A stretch of 64,000 bases of DNA, from positions 1-64,000 of the forward strand of contig JAFWUH010000088.1 of the NCBI GenBank assembly GCA_017524165.1, written 5' to 3'. Shown here in pieces: positions 1 to 7,291 of this stretch (its first letter is position 1; every line of letters begins with the position of its first letter). Source of the DNA: Clostridia bacterium (GTDB lineage: Bacteria; Bacillota; Clostridia; Oscillospirales; Acutalibacteraceae). The position numbers were made by a program, and so were the translations under genes. Below the pieces are notes generated by a model. That model saw nothing but the letters and a program-made list of their open reading frames with translations. It was not told the origin of the DNA and ran no database searches.

Positions 1-1
1 G

Positions 2-871
2 TTAGAGCGCGGCTATGCCATTACGCTCGGGAACAGTATGAGACGGGTATTGCTGTCCATTTTACCGGGTGTTGCAATCACAAATATTAAGATTGACGGC
101 GTAGTGCATGAATTTTCTACCATTGAAGGTGTCAAAGAGGATGTCACCGAAATCGTCCTGAATCTAAAAGGATTGATTGCCAAGATGCATTCTGATACCG
201 CGAAGAAAATTTATATTGACGCAGAAGGTCCGTGCGTTGTCACAGCAGGCATGATCCAGGCAGATTCCGAGGTTGAGATTTTAAACCCCGATATGTACAT
301 TGCTACATTGGCAGAGGGTGCAAAGCTCAATATGGAAATGACGCTGGATCGCGGGAGAGGTTATGTATCGGCTGATCAGAATAAGCCGGCACAGAACATC
401 ATCGGCGTCATTGCAATTGACTCGATTTATACCCCGGTACTCAAGGCGAACTTTACGGTTGATAACACCCGCGTCGGCAATGTTACCGACAAGGGCAAGC
501 TGACATTGGAGGTCTGGACCGACGGTTCGATGTCTGCCAATGAAGCGGTTTCGTTATCGGCGAAAATCCTCATCGAACATTTTGAACTTTTCCTTGACCT
601 GACCGAAGGCGTCAGCGAAAGCGAAAGCATTATGGCGGAAAAGAGCGACAATGCCAAAGAAAAGGTATTGGATCTTACCATTGATGAATTGGATCTTTCG
701 GTTCGCAGTTTCAACTGTCTGAAACGGGCAGGTATCAACACGGTAGAAGACCTTATCAATAAGTCCGAGGAAGATATGATGAAGGTGCGGAACCTTGGTC
801 GCAAATCCTTGGAAGAGGTCATTGCAAAATTGAATTCTTTCGGCTTCGGCTTAAAGAAAGAAGACGAATAA
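2..871 (+). CDS. rpoA: RNA polymerase alpha subunit (5' end outside window)
   Basis: Alpha subunit of DNA-dependent RNA polymerase; it scaffolds assembly of beta/beta' and its C-terminal domain contacts UP elements and activators. The window opens inside the gene: the frame from base 2 reads [20 protein letters not shown], the conserved N-terminal dimerisation segment, so only about the first 30 residues are missing. The N-terminal domain runs to about residue 225 of the visible part. The C-terminal helix-hairpin-helix domain follows, with the typical [20 protein letters not shown] and NLGRKSLEE motifs. It stops at 871, with rplQ 51 bp downstream in the usual alpha-operon order. The identification is very secure. 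Confidence 0.98.
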   Translation, partial: LERGYAITLGNSMRRVLLSILPGVAITNIKIDGVVHEFSTIEGVKEDVTEIVLNLKGLIAKMHSDTAKKIYIDAEGPCVVTAGMIQADSEVEILNPDMYIATLAEGAKLNMEMTLDRGRGYVSADQNKPAQNIIGVIAIDSIYTPVLKANFTVDNTRVGNVTDKGKLTLEVWTDGSMSANEAVSLSAKILIEHFELFLDLTEGVSESESIMAEKSDNAKEKVLDLTIDELDLSVRSFNCLKRAGINTVEDLINKSEEDMMKVRNLGRKSLEEVIAKLNSFGFGLKKEDE

Positions 872-922
872 TTTTCTACGGCAGAGGGGAAAGCTTCTGT
901 CAAGAGTAAGGAGTGAATATAC

Positions 923-1264
923 ATGCCAGGTACCCGTAAACTCGGAAGAACCAGCGACCACAGAATGGCAATGTTGCGCGCAATGGTCACCTTCTTGCTG
1001 GAAAACGGCAAAATTGAGACCACCGTTACCCGTGCCAAAGAGGTTCGCGCTATGACCGAGAAATATATTACACTCGCAAAGGATAATAACCTGAACAGTA
1101 AGCGTCAGGCTTTGGCATTTATTACAAAGGAAGATGTCGTCAAGAAGCTTTTTGACGAGATCGCACCGAAATATGCTGAGGTCAATGGCGGTTATTGTCG
1201 AATCACCAAAACCGGTCCGCGTCGCGGTGACGCTGCCGAGATGGCGATTATCGAGTTGATTTAA
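923..1264 (+). CDS. rplQ: 50S ribosomal protein L17
   Basis: Large-subunit ribosomal protein L17, near the polypeptide exit tunnel. The 113 residues match the normal bacterial length. The N-terminus [20 protein letters not shown] and the C-terminal [19 protein letters not shown] are family hallmarks. A GGAG ribosome binding site (AAGGAGTGA) precedes the ATG. It is co-transcribed with rpoA and is the last gene of the operon, as shown by the intrinsic terminator at 1357-1386. Confidence 0.98.
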   Translation: MPGTRKLGRTSDHRMAMLRAMVTFLLENGKIETTVTRAKEVRAMTEKYITLAKDNNLNSKRQALAFITKEDVVKKLFDEIAPKYAEVNGGYCRITKTGPRRGDAAEMAIIELI

Positions 1265-1274
1265 TTTCATCGGG

Positions 1275-1345
1275 TTTAGTCCTCACATTTTTCGTTCATG
1301 AAGTTGAATTTCGCACAACAGCGCGGGAATGATGTGTGGACTAAA
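1275..1345 (+). other. Imperfect inverted repeat downstream of rplQ
   Basis: TTTAGTCCTCACAT (1275-1288) is complementary, with one mismatch, to ATGTGTGGACTAAA (1332-1345), giving a 14-bp stem around a loop of about 43 nt. It lies between rplQ and the true terminator, so it would form in the 3' UTR of the alpha operon and might stabilise or process the mRNA. No known family is recognised. Confidence 0.5.
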
Positions 1346-1356
1346 GGGAAAAAAGA

Positions 1357-1386
1357 AAACCGGATTCCAATTGGAGTCCGGTTTTT
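1357..1386 (+). terminator. Intrinsic terminator of the rpoA-rplQ operon
   Basis: The stem AAACCGGA (1357-1364) pairs with TCCGGTTT (1377-1384) and runs into a T-rich tract. It is the end of the ribosomal/RNAP operon, 48 bp before the insertion sequence. Confidence 0.85.
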
Positions 1387-1462
1387 GTTATATTGCAAAA
1401 GACATTCCAGAATTCACCATGGCTCAACCTATATGTAGGTTTGTCAATGATGTGTTACAAAA

Positions 1463-2401
1463 TTAGAAAACTTCGCCGTTAGAGGTAAAAGCTTTAATAT
1501 AATCGGCAGGAGATTTCCAATTTAAAGGACGCATGGGAAAGTTAATGTATTTCCTGTTGTGAACAGAAAGTTGCTTTTTGAAGTCTTCAAAAGAATAAAA
1601 AGAGTGTGTAGCATAAAAGTATTCGTTGTCTTTTCGGTGAGAACGCTCAACTTTACCGTTGTGCCTTGGTGTGTATGGCTTAATGAGTTTATGGCGTATG
1701 CCACACTGTTCGAGGCGCGCCTCGAACAGTGTGGGCGTCGGTTTTTGAGTGTTTCCGAGCCGTTTTGTGAACTCTGATCCGTTATCTGTTTGCACACACT
1801 CGATCTTAAACGGGAACCTCTCGATTAAATGCTGAAGAAAGAGAGTAGAGCTGTATGTGCTGTGCTCCTCAAATGCTTCTAAATAGCGAAATCTTGAATA
1901 TTCATCTATGGCGGTATACTGGTAGAACTTTTGCCCTTTGGCATCACCGACAATACAAGCTTCCGGCACAAATTTTACATCTATTTGCACTCTTTGTCCC
2001 GGATATTGCATTTGCTCGTAATGCTTTGGAATATACTTTGGGTTTGGCGGTTTAACTGCCATTTGTCCTTGTCGGCGCAAGAGACGGTATAATCCTGTTA
2101 CAGAGCGTGTATATCCTCTTTGCCGCAATTTTACCCAAAACACAACTAAACCTGCGTTGGCATTTCTCTTACGCATATCCGCTATGAGTTTTAATTCTTC
2201 CGGAGTATGCTCGTTTGGGTGATGTTTCGGTCTATGCGACTTATCTGCCAGTGATTGTAGCGTTCCGTCATATCTTCTCTGCCAGCGGTAGATATATTGA
2301 CGGTTGGTTTTATATCTAATTGCTGCTTTTGTTACTCCATGTTTTTGAGAGTAGTTAATTAGGGCTTGACGATACAGCATGGTTTGTGTTACAGTTTTCA
2401 T
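1463..2401 (-). CDS. DDE transposase, IS481-like
   Basis: A 312-residue transposase that would catalyse cut-and-paste or copy-out movement of the surrounding IS. An N-terminal helix-turn-helix region (residues about 5-60, with the KTNRQYIYRWQRRYDG segment) is followed by an rve/RNase-H-fold integrase core. The presumed catalytic residues are D141 (VQIDVKF), D206 (VQTDNGSEF) and E252 (NGKVERSHRKD). The frame is full length and uninterrupted, so the element may be active. A 34-bp perfect palindrome (1701-1734) lies in the codons for residues 223-234, between the second D and the E. The start is at 2401, just inside nested inverted repeats that may control expression. Confidence 0.9.
   Translation of the reverse strand: MKTVTQTMLYRQALINYSQKHGVTKAAIRYKTNRQYIYRWQRRYDGTLQSLADKSHRPKHHPNEHTPEELKLIADMRKRNANAGLVVFWVKLRQRGYTRSVTGLYRLLRRQGQMAVKPPNPKYIPKHYEQMQYPGQRVQIDVKFVPEACIVGDAKGQKFYQYTAIDEYSRFRYLEAFEEHSTYSSTLFLQHLIERFPFKIECVQTDNGSEFTKRLGNTQKPTPTLFEARLEQCGIRHKLIKPYTPRHNGKVERSHRKDNEYFYATHSFYSFEDFKKQLSVHNRKYINFPMRPLNWKSPADYIKAFTSNGEVF
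1701..1734. repeat. Perfect 34-bp palindrome inside the transposase gene
   Basis: The 17 bases 1701-1717 are exactly complementary to 1718-1734, with no loop; the centre is GGCGCGCC. It encodes TLFEARLEQCG of the transposase, so the symmetry coexists with coding. It could form a strong hairpin in either strand's RNA, or be a protein-binding site. Confidence 0.9.
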
Positions 2402-2500
2402 GACGAATGGTTGATCCTCCTGTCTGTTTTGTCTGGCAACTAAACTGTAACACAGGATTTTCCATTCGTCACTTCTTTTTTCTTCCCTTACTGTAACACA
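2385..2500. repeat. Nested inverted repeats around the transposase start
   Basis: TGTGTTACAGT (2385-2395) is inverted at 2444-2454 and again at 2490-2500. TGACGAATGG (2401-2410) is exactly inverted at 2462-2471. The set brackets the transposase start codon and resembles the inner part of the terminal repeat (TGTGTTACA), so these may be additional transposase binding sites or an autoregulatory operator. Confidence 0.7.
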
Positions 2501-2546
2501 TCTATTGTAAACCTACAGGTTTCACACAAAAACCGTAAAATCACTA

Positions 2547-2575
2547 TTGACAGGCCGGCCCGGTTGTGATAAAAT
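2547..2575 (+). promoter_or_regulatory. Sigma-A promoter of the zinc operon
   Basis: TTGACA (2547-2552), a 17-bp spacer and TAAAAT (2570-2575), 45 bp before the Fur-family gene. The promoter lies 30 bp beyond the IS end. I see no textbook Zur box; autoregulation is therefore only inferred. Confidence 0.75.
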
Positions 2576-2619
2576 AAATTTGAGACAGTATCGCAAATTG
2601 CGCGGAGGCGGTGTTTTAG

Positions 2620-3012
2620 ATGGGCTATTCGACAAAGCAAAGAAAAGGTCTGATCGAAACGCTCGAGTGTCATCGGGACGAAACACTTTCCGCCGATCAG
2701 ATCGCGGACCTCATGGGTAAAGACAAGATCAGCAGGAGCGCCGTATACCGCAACCTGTCCGCGCTTGAAGAGCAGGGGTGCGTCAAACGCATTACGCTTC
2801 CCGGGACAAAACGGATTTTTTTTCGTTACATCGGGTCGGAAGAATGCAGGTCTCATCTGCATCTCGAGTGCTTTAAGTGCGGCAAAACGTATCATATGAA
2901 TGTTCCGTCCACAAACGCCCTGATCGAGAACGTGATGCAGCAATCAAAGTTCGATGTGGACAGCGGCAGTACCGTTTTATACGGAGTATGTGAAAATTGC
3001 AGAAAAAACTGA
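2620..3012 (+). CDS. zur: Fur-family metalloregulator, probably Zur
   Basis: A 130-residue Fur-superfamily repressor. The N-terminal winged helix (about 1-80) contains LSADQIADLMG and SRSAVYRNLSALEEQGCVKR. The C-terminal dimerisation domain carries HLHLECFKCGKTYHM and VCENCRKN, the two CxxC pairs of the structural zinc site. The first gene of a co-directional cluster with a zinc-type ABC importer, it most likely represses that operon when zinc is replete. The assignment to Zur rather than Fur or PerR rests on context. The start has GCGGAGGCGG upstream. Confidence 0.85.
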   Translation: MGYSTKQRKGLIETLECHRDETLSADQIADLMGKDKISRSAVYRNLSALEEQGCVKRITLPGTKRIFFRYIGSEECRSHLHLECFKCGKTYHMNVPSTNALIENVMQQSKFDVDSGSTVLYGVCENCRKN

Positions 3013-3041
3013 TTTGACGAAAGCGGAAAGGTGGTGTTATC

Positions 3042-3338
3042 ATGGTGACAAAGCGTCGTTTTGCGGCTGCGATCCTCGCGACTCTTATCCTTGTCGCCGT
3101 GACAGCCTCTCTGTTTATCGTCGTACATGAAGCCGATCACGACTGTATCGGCGAGGGCTGTCCTATCTGCGCGGTCGTCGCGGTTTGTCAGAATACTTTG
3201 AAAACGCTTTCCGGAGCGCTCGCGGTATTCGCCGCTATAGCCGCGTCGGTTTGTTTTGCCGTAATTCTTATTACGGGATTTAACGCGTCTCTTCACAACG
3301 AAACGCCCATTTCATTAAAAGTCAAGCTTCTGGATTAA
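3042..3338 (+). CDS. Small membrane protein with HEADHDC/CPIC motif, zinc operon
   Basis: A 98-residue protein with an N-terminal hydrophobic segment (about residues 7-27), then an exposed HEADHDCIGEGCPICAVV stretch, then a second hydrophobic segment (about 60-85). The clustered His, Asp and Cys residues suggest metal binding outside or at the membrane. It lies 29 bp after the regulator and upstream of the zinc-binding lipoprotein, so a role in zinc capture or hand-over is inferred. I do not recognise a named family with certainty. Confidence 0.7.
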   Translation: MVTKRRFAAAILATLILVAVTASLFIVVHEADHDCIGEGCPICAVVAVCQNTLKTLSGALAVFAAIAASVCFAVILITGFNASLHNETPISLKVKLLD

Positions 3339-3457
3339 AACAAGATCAGACAAGGGAGCGGTCTGCCTTTTTTGGCGGACTTTATCGGCGTGCGCCGGCT
3401 TCCTTGTATTTTTATGCCCATTTTCAAAATCTTGTTTTAATTACGGAGGCTGTTTTT

Positions 3458-4453
3458 ATGAAAAAAACACTTTCAGTGGCGCTCTGCCTGCTGATGATTC
3501 TCGGAGTACTGGCAGGTTGCGGAACCCCATCGACAAACGGCGATAAACTCAGTATCGTTACCACGATCTTTCCCGAATATGACTGGGTAAAGCAGATCAT
3601 CGGGGATAAAGCCGATCAGGCGGACGTTACGATGCTTCTCGATAACGGCGTCGACCTTCACAGTTATCAGCCTACGGCAGACGACATCATCAGGATCTCG
3701 ACCTGCGATATGTTCATTTACGTTGGAGGAGAATCCGACGAATGGGTAGAAGACGTTCTTAAAGAAGCGACGAATAAAGATATGGTAATCATCAACCTTC
3801 TCGAAGCGCTCGGAGACGACGTAAAAGAGGAGGAAGTCAAGGAAGGCATGCAGGAGGACGAACACGAACACGGCGACGATCACGAAGATGAAGATCACGA
3901 TCATGAAGGAGAAACGGGATACGACGAGCACGTCTGGCTCTCGCTGAAAAACGCGGCAGAGCTTTGCAGCTATATTTCCTCAAAGCTATGCGAAATCGAC
4001 CCGGATAACAAAGATGCGTACAAAGCAAATACCGACGCATATATTGCAAAGCTGAACGCTCTTGACAAACAGTACAAAGACGCCGTCGGCTCAGCCGGAA
4101 CAAAGACGCTTTTATTCGGCGACCGTTTCCCGTTCCGCTATCTTACCGACGACTACGGGCTCGACTATTACGCGGCTTTCGTCGGCTGCTCCGCCGAAAG
4201 CGAAGCAAGCTTTGAAACCATTATGTTCCTTGCCAACAAGGTCGATGAGCTCGGACTCAAGGCGATCCTTCAAATTGAAAGCGCGGACGGCAAGATAGCA
4301 AGGACGGTCAAAGATACGACAAAAGCCAAAGATCAGACGATCCTGACGCTGGATTCCATGCAGTCGACAACGTCGGCGGACGTGAAAAACGGCGCTTCGT
4401 ACCTTTCGATCATGGAAAAGAATCTCGAAGTCCTGAAGAACGCGCTGAAGTAA
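3458..4453 (+). CDS. znuA: Zinc ABC transporter substrate-binding lipoprotein
   Basis: Metal-binding receptor of a cluster A-1 (ZnuA/AdcA) importer. The ATG at 3458 is chosen because GGAGG lies upstream and it gives a clean lipoprotein signal peptide (MKKTLSVALCLLMILGVLAG followed by C). The mature part has the expected two-lobed family sequence. It has metal-ligand regions around DLHSYQPTADD and DEHVWLSLKNA. Between them is an acidic, His-rich loop (EDEHEHGDDHEDEDHDHEGE) typical of zinc rather than manganese receptors. The gene for the ATPase follows 14 bp downstream. It is anchored to the outer face of the membrane. Confidence 0.92.
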   Translation: MKKTLSVALCLLMILGVLAGCGTPSTNGDKLSIVTTIFPEYDWVKQIIGDKADQADVTMLLDNGVDLHSYQPTADDIIRISTCDMFIYVGGESDEWVEDVLKEATNKDMVIINLLEALGDDVKEEEVKEGMQEDEHEHGDDHEDEDHDHEGETGYDEHVWLSLKNAAELCSYISSKLCEIDPDNKDAYKANTDAYIAKLNALDKQYKDAVGSAGTKTLLFGDRFPFRYLTDDYGLDYYAAFVGCSAESEASFETIMFLANKVDELGLKAILQIESADGKIARTVKDTTKAKDQTILTLDSMQSTTSADVKNGASYLSIMEKNLEVLKNALK

Positions 4454-4467
4454 GGAGGACGCTGTAA

Positions 4468-5178
4468 ATGCCATTGCTCACCTGTCAGGATCTTTCGCTT
4501 GGTTATGAAGGGCGCAAGATCGTTTCCGGATTGAATTTCAAAGTCGATTCCGGCGACTGCCTGTGTATCGTCGGAGAAAACGGCTCCGGAAAAAGCACGC
4601 TTATGAAAACGATACTCGGCCTACAGGCGCCGGTCGGCGGCAAGATCCTGACGGGTGACGGACTGAAACCGAACGAGATCGGCTATCTTCCTCAGCAGAC
4701 CGTTGTACAGAAGGATTTCCCGGCGTCCGTTTGGGAGATCGTCCTGTCCGGATGCGGCAACAGAACGGGAATGCGTCCCTTCTATAACAAGGAAGAAAAG
4801 CGGATCGCAAAAGAAAAAATCGAAAAAATGGGGCTGACGCCGCTTTCCAAGCGGTGTTACCGCGAGCTTTCGGGCGGTCAGCAGCAGCGCGTACTGCTTG
4901 CCCGCGCGCTTTGCGCCACACGGAAAATGATTTTGCTCGACGAGCCGGTCTCAGGGCTCGACCCCAAGGTCACCTCTGAAATGTATGATCTTATAGAGTC
5001 GCTCAATAAAAAAGACGGCATCACCGTCATTATGATCTCGCACGATATTGAGGCCGCAGTGAAATATGCGGATCATGTTCTCCATATCGGGCACGAGGTC
5101 TTTTTCGGCACAAAAGAGGAGTATCTGAAAAGCGCGTCCTCGCGGACTTTTCTGAAAGGCGGTGAGGCAAATGGCTGA
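4468..5178 (+). CDS. znuC: Zinc ABC transporter ATP-binding protein
   Basis: The 236-residue ATPase of the zinc importer. Walker A is GENGSGKSTL (about residues 37-46). The Q-loop is in YLPQQTV, the signature LSGGQQQR lies around residue 136, Walker B is MILLDEP, and the switch histidine is in MISHD. The length is normal for the AdcC/ZnuC family. The gene overlaps the start of the permease gene, indicating translational coupling. It acts at the cytoplasmic face with ZnuB and the lipoprotein receptor. Confidence 0.93.
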   Translation: MPLLTCQDLSLGYEGRKIVSGLNFKVDSGDCLCIVGENGSGKSTLMKTILGLQAPVGGKILTGDGLKPNEIGYLPQQTVVQKDFPASVWEIVLSGCGNRTGMRPFYNKEEKRIAKEKIEKMGLTPLSKRCYRELSGGQQQRVLLARALCATRKMILLDEPVSGLDPKVTSEMYDLIESLNKKDGITVIMISHDIEAAVKYADHVLHIGHEVFFGTKEEYLKSASSRTFLKGGEANG

Positions 5179-6025
5179 GCTGTTTGATAAACTCTCGCTG
5201 TATCTGCAATACCCGTTTGTGCGCTATGCGCTTATCGTCGGCGTGCTGATCGCGCTTTGCTCGTCGCTTCTCGGCGTTACGCTCGTTCTGAAACGGTTTT
5301 CCTTCATCGGAGACGGACTATCGCACGTGGCGTTTGGCGCCATGGCGATCGCGGCGGTCGTCGGGCTTACAAACGAAATGCCGCTTGTTCTTTTGATTAC
5401 GATCGTCAGCGCGGTTTTGCTCCTGCGCACGGGGCAGAATGCGAAGATAAAGGGCGACGCGGCAGTCGCCATGATCTCTGTGGGGGCTCTGGCTATCGGG
5501 TATCTTTTGATGAATCTTTTCTCAAAATCAAGCAACCTGTCTGGCGACGTATGCTCCACTCTGTTCGGCTCTACGTCCATTCTGACGCTGACGAAAACGG
5601 AGGTCTGGATCTGCGCTGTTCTGTCCGTTCTCGTCGTTGCCGTCTTTTTATTCTTCTACAACAAGATTTTCTCGGTTACTTTTGACGAAAGCTTCGCCCG
5701 CGCTACAGGAACCAAAGCGGGGCTGTATAATTTGCTGATCGCCGTTGTGGTCGCCGTGATCATCGTGCTTGCCATGAATCTTGTCGGATCGCTTCTGATC
5801 TCGGCACTTGTCATTTTTCCGGCGCTTTCGGCGATGCGAGTCTTCAAAAACTTCAAAGCGGTTACGATATGCTCCGCCGTATTCTCGGTAAGCTGCACTT
5901 TGCTCGGTATATTGATTTCGATTGTCGCCGGTACGCCGGTGGGCTCGACGATCGTTGCGGTGGATATCGCCGGGTTCTTCGTATTCTTCGTGATCGGGTC
6001 CGTAAAAGGGGGTATAAAAGGATGA
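5171..6025 (+). CDS. znuB: Zinc ABC transporter permease
   Basis: A membrane permease of the ABC-3 family with 7-9 predicted hydrophobic segments. Recognisable motifs are SLLGVTLVLKRFSFIGDGLS near the N-terminus and GSLLISALVIFPALSAMRV in the coupling-helix region. The ATG at 5171 overlaps the end of znuC. A GTG at 5162 is an alternative start. The stop overlaps the next gene by ATGA. It forms the transport channel for zinc. Confidence 0.92.
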   Translation: MAELFDKLSLYLQYPFVRYALIVGVLIALCSSLLGVTLVLKRFSFIGDGLSHVAFGAMAIAAVVGLTNEMPLVLLITIVSAVLLLRTGQNAKIKGDAAVAMISVGALAIGYLLMNLFSKSSNLSGDVCSTLFGSTSILTLTKTEVWICAVLSVLVVAVFLFFYNKIFSVTFDESFARATGTKAGLYNLLIAVVVAVIIVLAMNLVGSLLISALVIFPALSAMRVFKNFKAVTICSAVFSVSCTLLGILISIVAGTPVGSTIVAVDIAGFFVFFVIGSVKGGIKG

Positions 6026-6576
6026 AAAAGGTTGTTTGTATTTTGCTTGCCGCCGTGATGTGCCTCGCCGTCGCCGGGTGCGGAAATTCTCAGGAAGGAA
6101 GACCCGCTCAGGGCAATCAGGGCAAAACAGTCAACGACGTGCTGGATGAGAAAATGAACGAAAGCAGTCGAGAGACGGAAACCTCGCCGGATCAGAGCCG
6201 GACCGATGCATCGTCCGTCACTCAGCCCGTTGACGCGGGTCCCGTCGACGTCGATCTGACAAAGCTCAGCTCAACAATGGTTTACTCAGAGGTCTACAAT
6301 ATGATGTCCTCGCCCGAAGGCTATATGGGCAAGCGGGTCAGAATGAAAGGGTCGTTTGCTTATGCGGAGGGTGACGGCAGATATTATTTTGCCTGTATCA
6401 TCGCCGACGCCACCGCCTGCTGCGCGCAGGGGATCGAGTTCGTCCTGAAAGACGAACGGAAATTCCCGGACGAATACCCGTCAAAGGGAGCGGAAATAAC
6501 CGTTGTGGGCGTATTTGATTCCTATATGGAAGGTACGTATCAATACTGTCAGCTGATCGACGCGATAATGGAATGA
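6022..6576 (+). CDS. Lipoprotein at the end of the zinc operon (DUF1980-like fold suspected)
   Basis: A 184-residue lipoprotein with signal peptide MKKVVCILLAAVMCLAVAG before the lipidated C, then a low-complexity acidic linker (about 25-85). The C-terminal domain reads KRVRMKGSFAYAEGDGRYYF...DATACCAQGIEFVL. The pattern of a beta-rich domain with a CC pair near an Asp resembles the C-terminal OB-like part of DUF1980/YcgQ proteins, which also occur with zinc-regulated genes; this match is from memory and tentative. Its ATGA overlap with znuB shows it belongs to the zinc operon. Confidence 0.75.
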   Translation: MKKVVCILLAAVMCLAVAGCGNSQEGRPAQGNQGKTVNDVLDEKMNESSRETETSPDQSRTDASSVTQPVDAGPVDVDLTKLSSTMVYSEVYNMMSSPEGYMGKRVRMKGSFAYAEGDGRYYFACIIADATACCAQGIEFVLKDERKFPDEYPSKGAEITVVGVFDSYMEGTYQYCQLIDAIME

Positions 6577-6639
6577 ATTTCTGTTTTTTTAAAAGTAACA
6601 AACATTTTGGTAACTGCACGCACTTTTTACATAGTACAG

Positions 6640-6669
6640 GCAAGGCCGACGGAAAACCGCCGGCCTTGC
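6640..6669 (+). terminator. Hairpin ending the zinc operon
   Basis: GCAAGGCCGACGG (6640-6652) pairs with CCGCCGGCCTTGC (6657-6669) with one mismatch around an AAAA loop. The T tract that follows is poor, so termination may be weak or Rho-assisted. Position, 63 bp after the last gene, supports the call. Confidence 0.6.
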
Positions 6670-6780
6670 TTTACGTTACGGTGAGGACAATTGTATTTTT
6701 GTTACAAAAAATTCGTAGTTTTGAGCAAAAAAGACGCGGAACGTTGCGCTGTGCAGTTGACAAAACCGAAATGCCGTGCT

Positions 6781-6809
6781 ACGGGACAGGGGACTGACCC
6801 CTGTCCCGT
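6781..6809 (+). repeat. GGGACAGGGG palindromic repeat, copy 1
   Basis: A perfect 12-bp stem (ACGGGACAGGGG, 6781-6792, with its complement at 6798-6809) around loop ACTGA. A near-identical unit lies at 7274-7304 in the same orientation. Together they bracket RNA copy A and the small Cys-rich gene. Similar GGGACAGGGGACTGACCCC units are, from memory, dispersed in other Firmicutes genomes. Confidence 0.75.
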
Positions 6810-6888
6810 TCCGGTTTTTTGTTCTATAGAGAGCGACAAGCACAGAGCCGTCTCTTGGTTATCTGATAAGTGATTTTCGTCGAACATC

Positions 6889-6917
6889 TTGATTTTTCGG
6901 ATATATTATGATATGAT
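6889..6917 (+). promoter_or_regulatory. Promoter of structured RNA copy A
   Basis: TTGATT (6889-6894), a 17-bp spacer and TATGAT (6912-6917). The first base of the RNA stem, G6924, is seven bases past the -10 box, exactly as in copy B. Confidence 0.7.
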
Positions 6918-6923
6918 TGCTTT

Positions 6924-7086
6924 GCGACACAACTAAATAATACCAACTTCAGGGAAAGTGTTTTTATTTTTGGTAAAAACGCATTCTCTTATTTCGCTTT
7001 CTCTTGCAGTTGGTGAAAGTTGTGTCGCAGCAATCGGAGTGATGCGTTTTTCGGTGCGTGGCTCCGGCTGCGCACTTTTTTATTTT
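6924..7086 (+). ncRNA. Structured RNA copy A (novel family, cf. 33480-33684)
   Basis: The predicted transcript starts at G6924 with GCGACACAACT, which pairs exactly with AGTTGTGTCGC at 7018-7028. ACCAACT/AGTTGGT form an inner stem (6942-6948 with 7008-7014). A GTTTTTA/TAAAAAC hairpin with loop TTTTTGG lies at 6960-6980. Four bases after the closing stem comes ATCGGAGT (7033-7040), then TGCGTTTTT. A nine-pair terminator stem (7054-7062 with 7067-7075, two G-U pairs, loop TCCG) ends in T6-A-T4. A Shine-Dalgarno and the ATG of a small gene follow 14 bp later, so it may be an attenuating leader or an independent small RNA. It accounts for most of the gene-free stretch 6577-7099. Confidence 0.75.
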
Positions 7087-7099
7087 GGGGGAAGGCGGA

Positions 7100-7291
7100 A
7101 TGCAGTGTCAGAATTATTTATGCATTTATGAATCAAACGGAGCATGTACCTTAAAAGAAATATCGTTAAATATTTCAGGTACTTGTGATGATTGTGTTTA
7201 TCCGTCATTTGACGCGCAATATTTAAAACGGGAAAAGAAAAAGTTACTGAAAAAATTTCTCGAAGAAGACAACAGCGGGACGGGGGACTGA
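7100..7291 (+). CDS. Small Cys-rich protein of unknown function
   Basis: A 63-residue cytosolic protein that begins MQCQNYLCIYESNGACTLKE and continues to GTCDDCVYP. Five cysteines in a C-x4-C-x8-C-x(n)-CxxC arrangement suggest a metal site. GGGGGA lies seven bases before the ATG, immediately downstream of the terminator of RNA copy A. The last residues (SGTGD) and the stop codon are supplied by the palindromic repeat at 7274-7304, so the native C-terminus was probably different. I recall similar short proteins in Clostridia, without a known role. Confidence 0.65.
   Translation: MQCQNYLCIYESNGACTLKEISLNISGTCDDCVYPSFDAQYLKREKKKLLKKFLEEDNSGTGD

Larger units (their letters stand above)
1434..2517 (-). 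mobile_element. IS481-family-like insertion sequence
   Basis: The element is about 1084 bp, with one transposase gene bounded by 26-bp imperfect terminal inverted repeats at 1434-1459 and 2492-2517. Both repeats begin TGTAGGTTT and end ATGTGTTACA when read inward (21 of 26 matches). The 5'-TGT terminus, single ORF and size fit the IS481 family. No convincing target-site duplication is visible. The element lies between the rplQ terminator and the zur promoter and interrupts no recognisable gene. Confidence 0.82.

Noticed and set aside
1427..2524. Target-site duplication around the insertion sequence
   Set aside because: The bases outside the two terminal repeats share no convincing direct repeat, so the duplication was not annotated.
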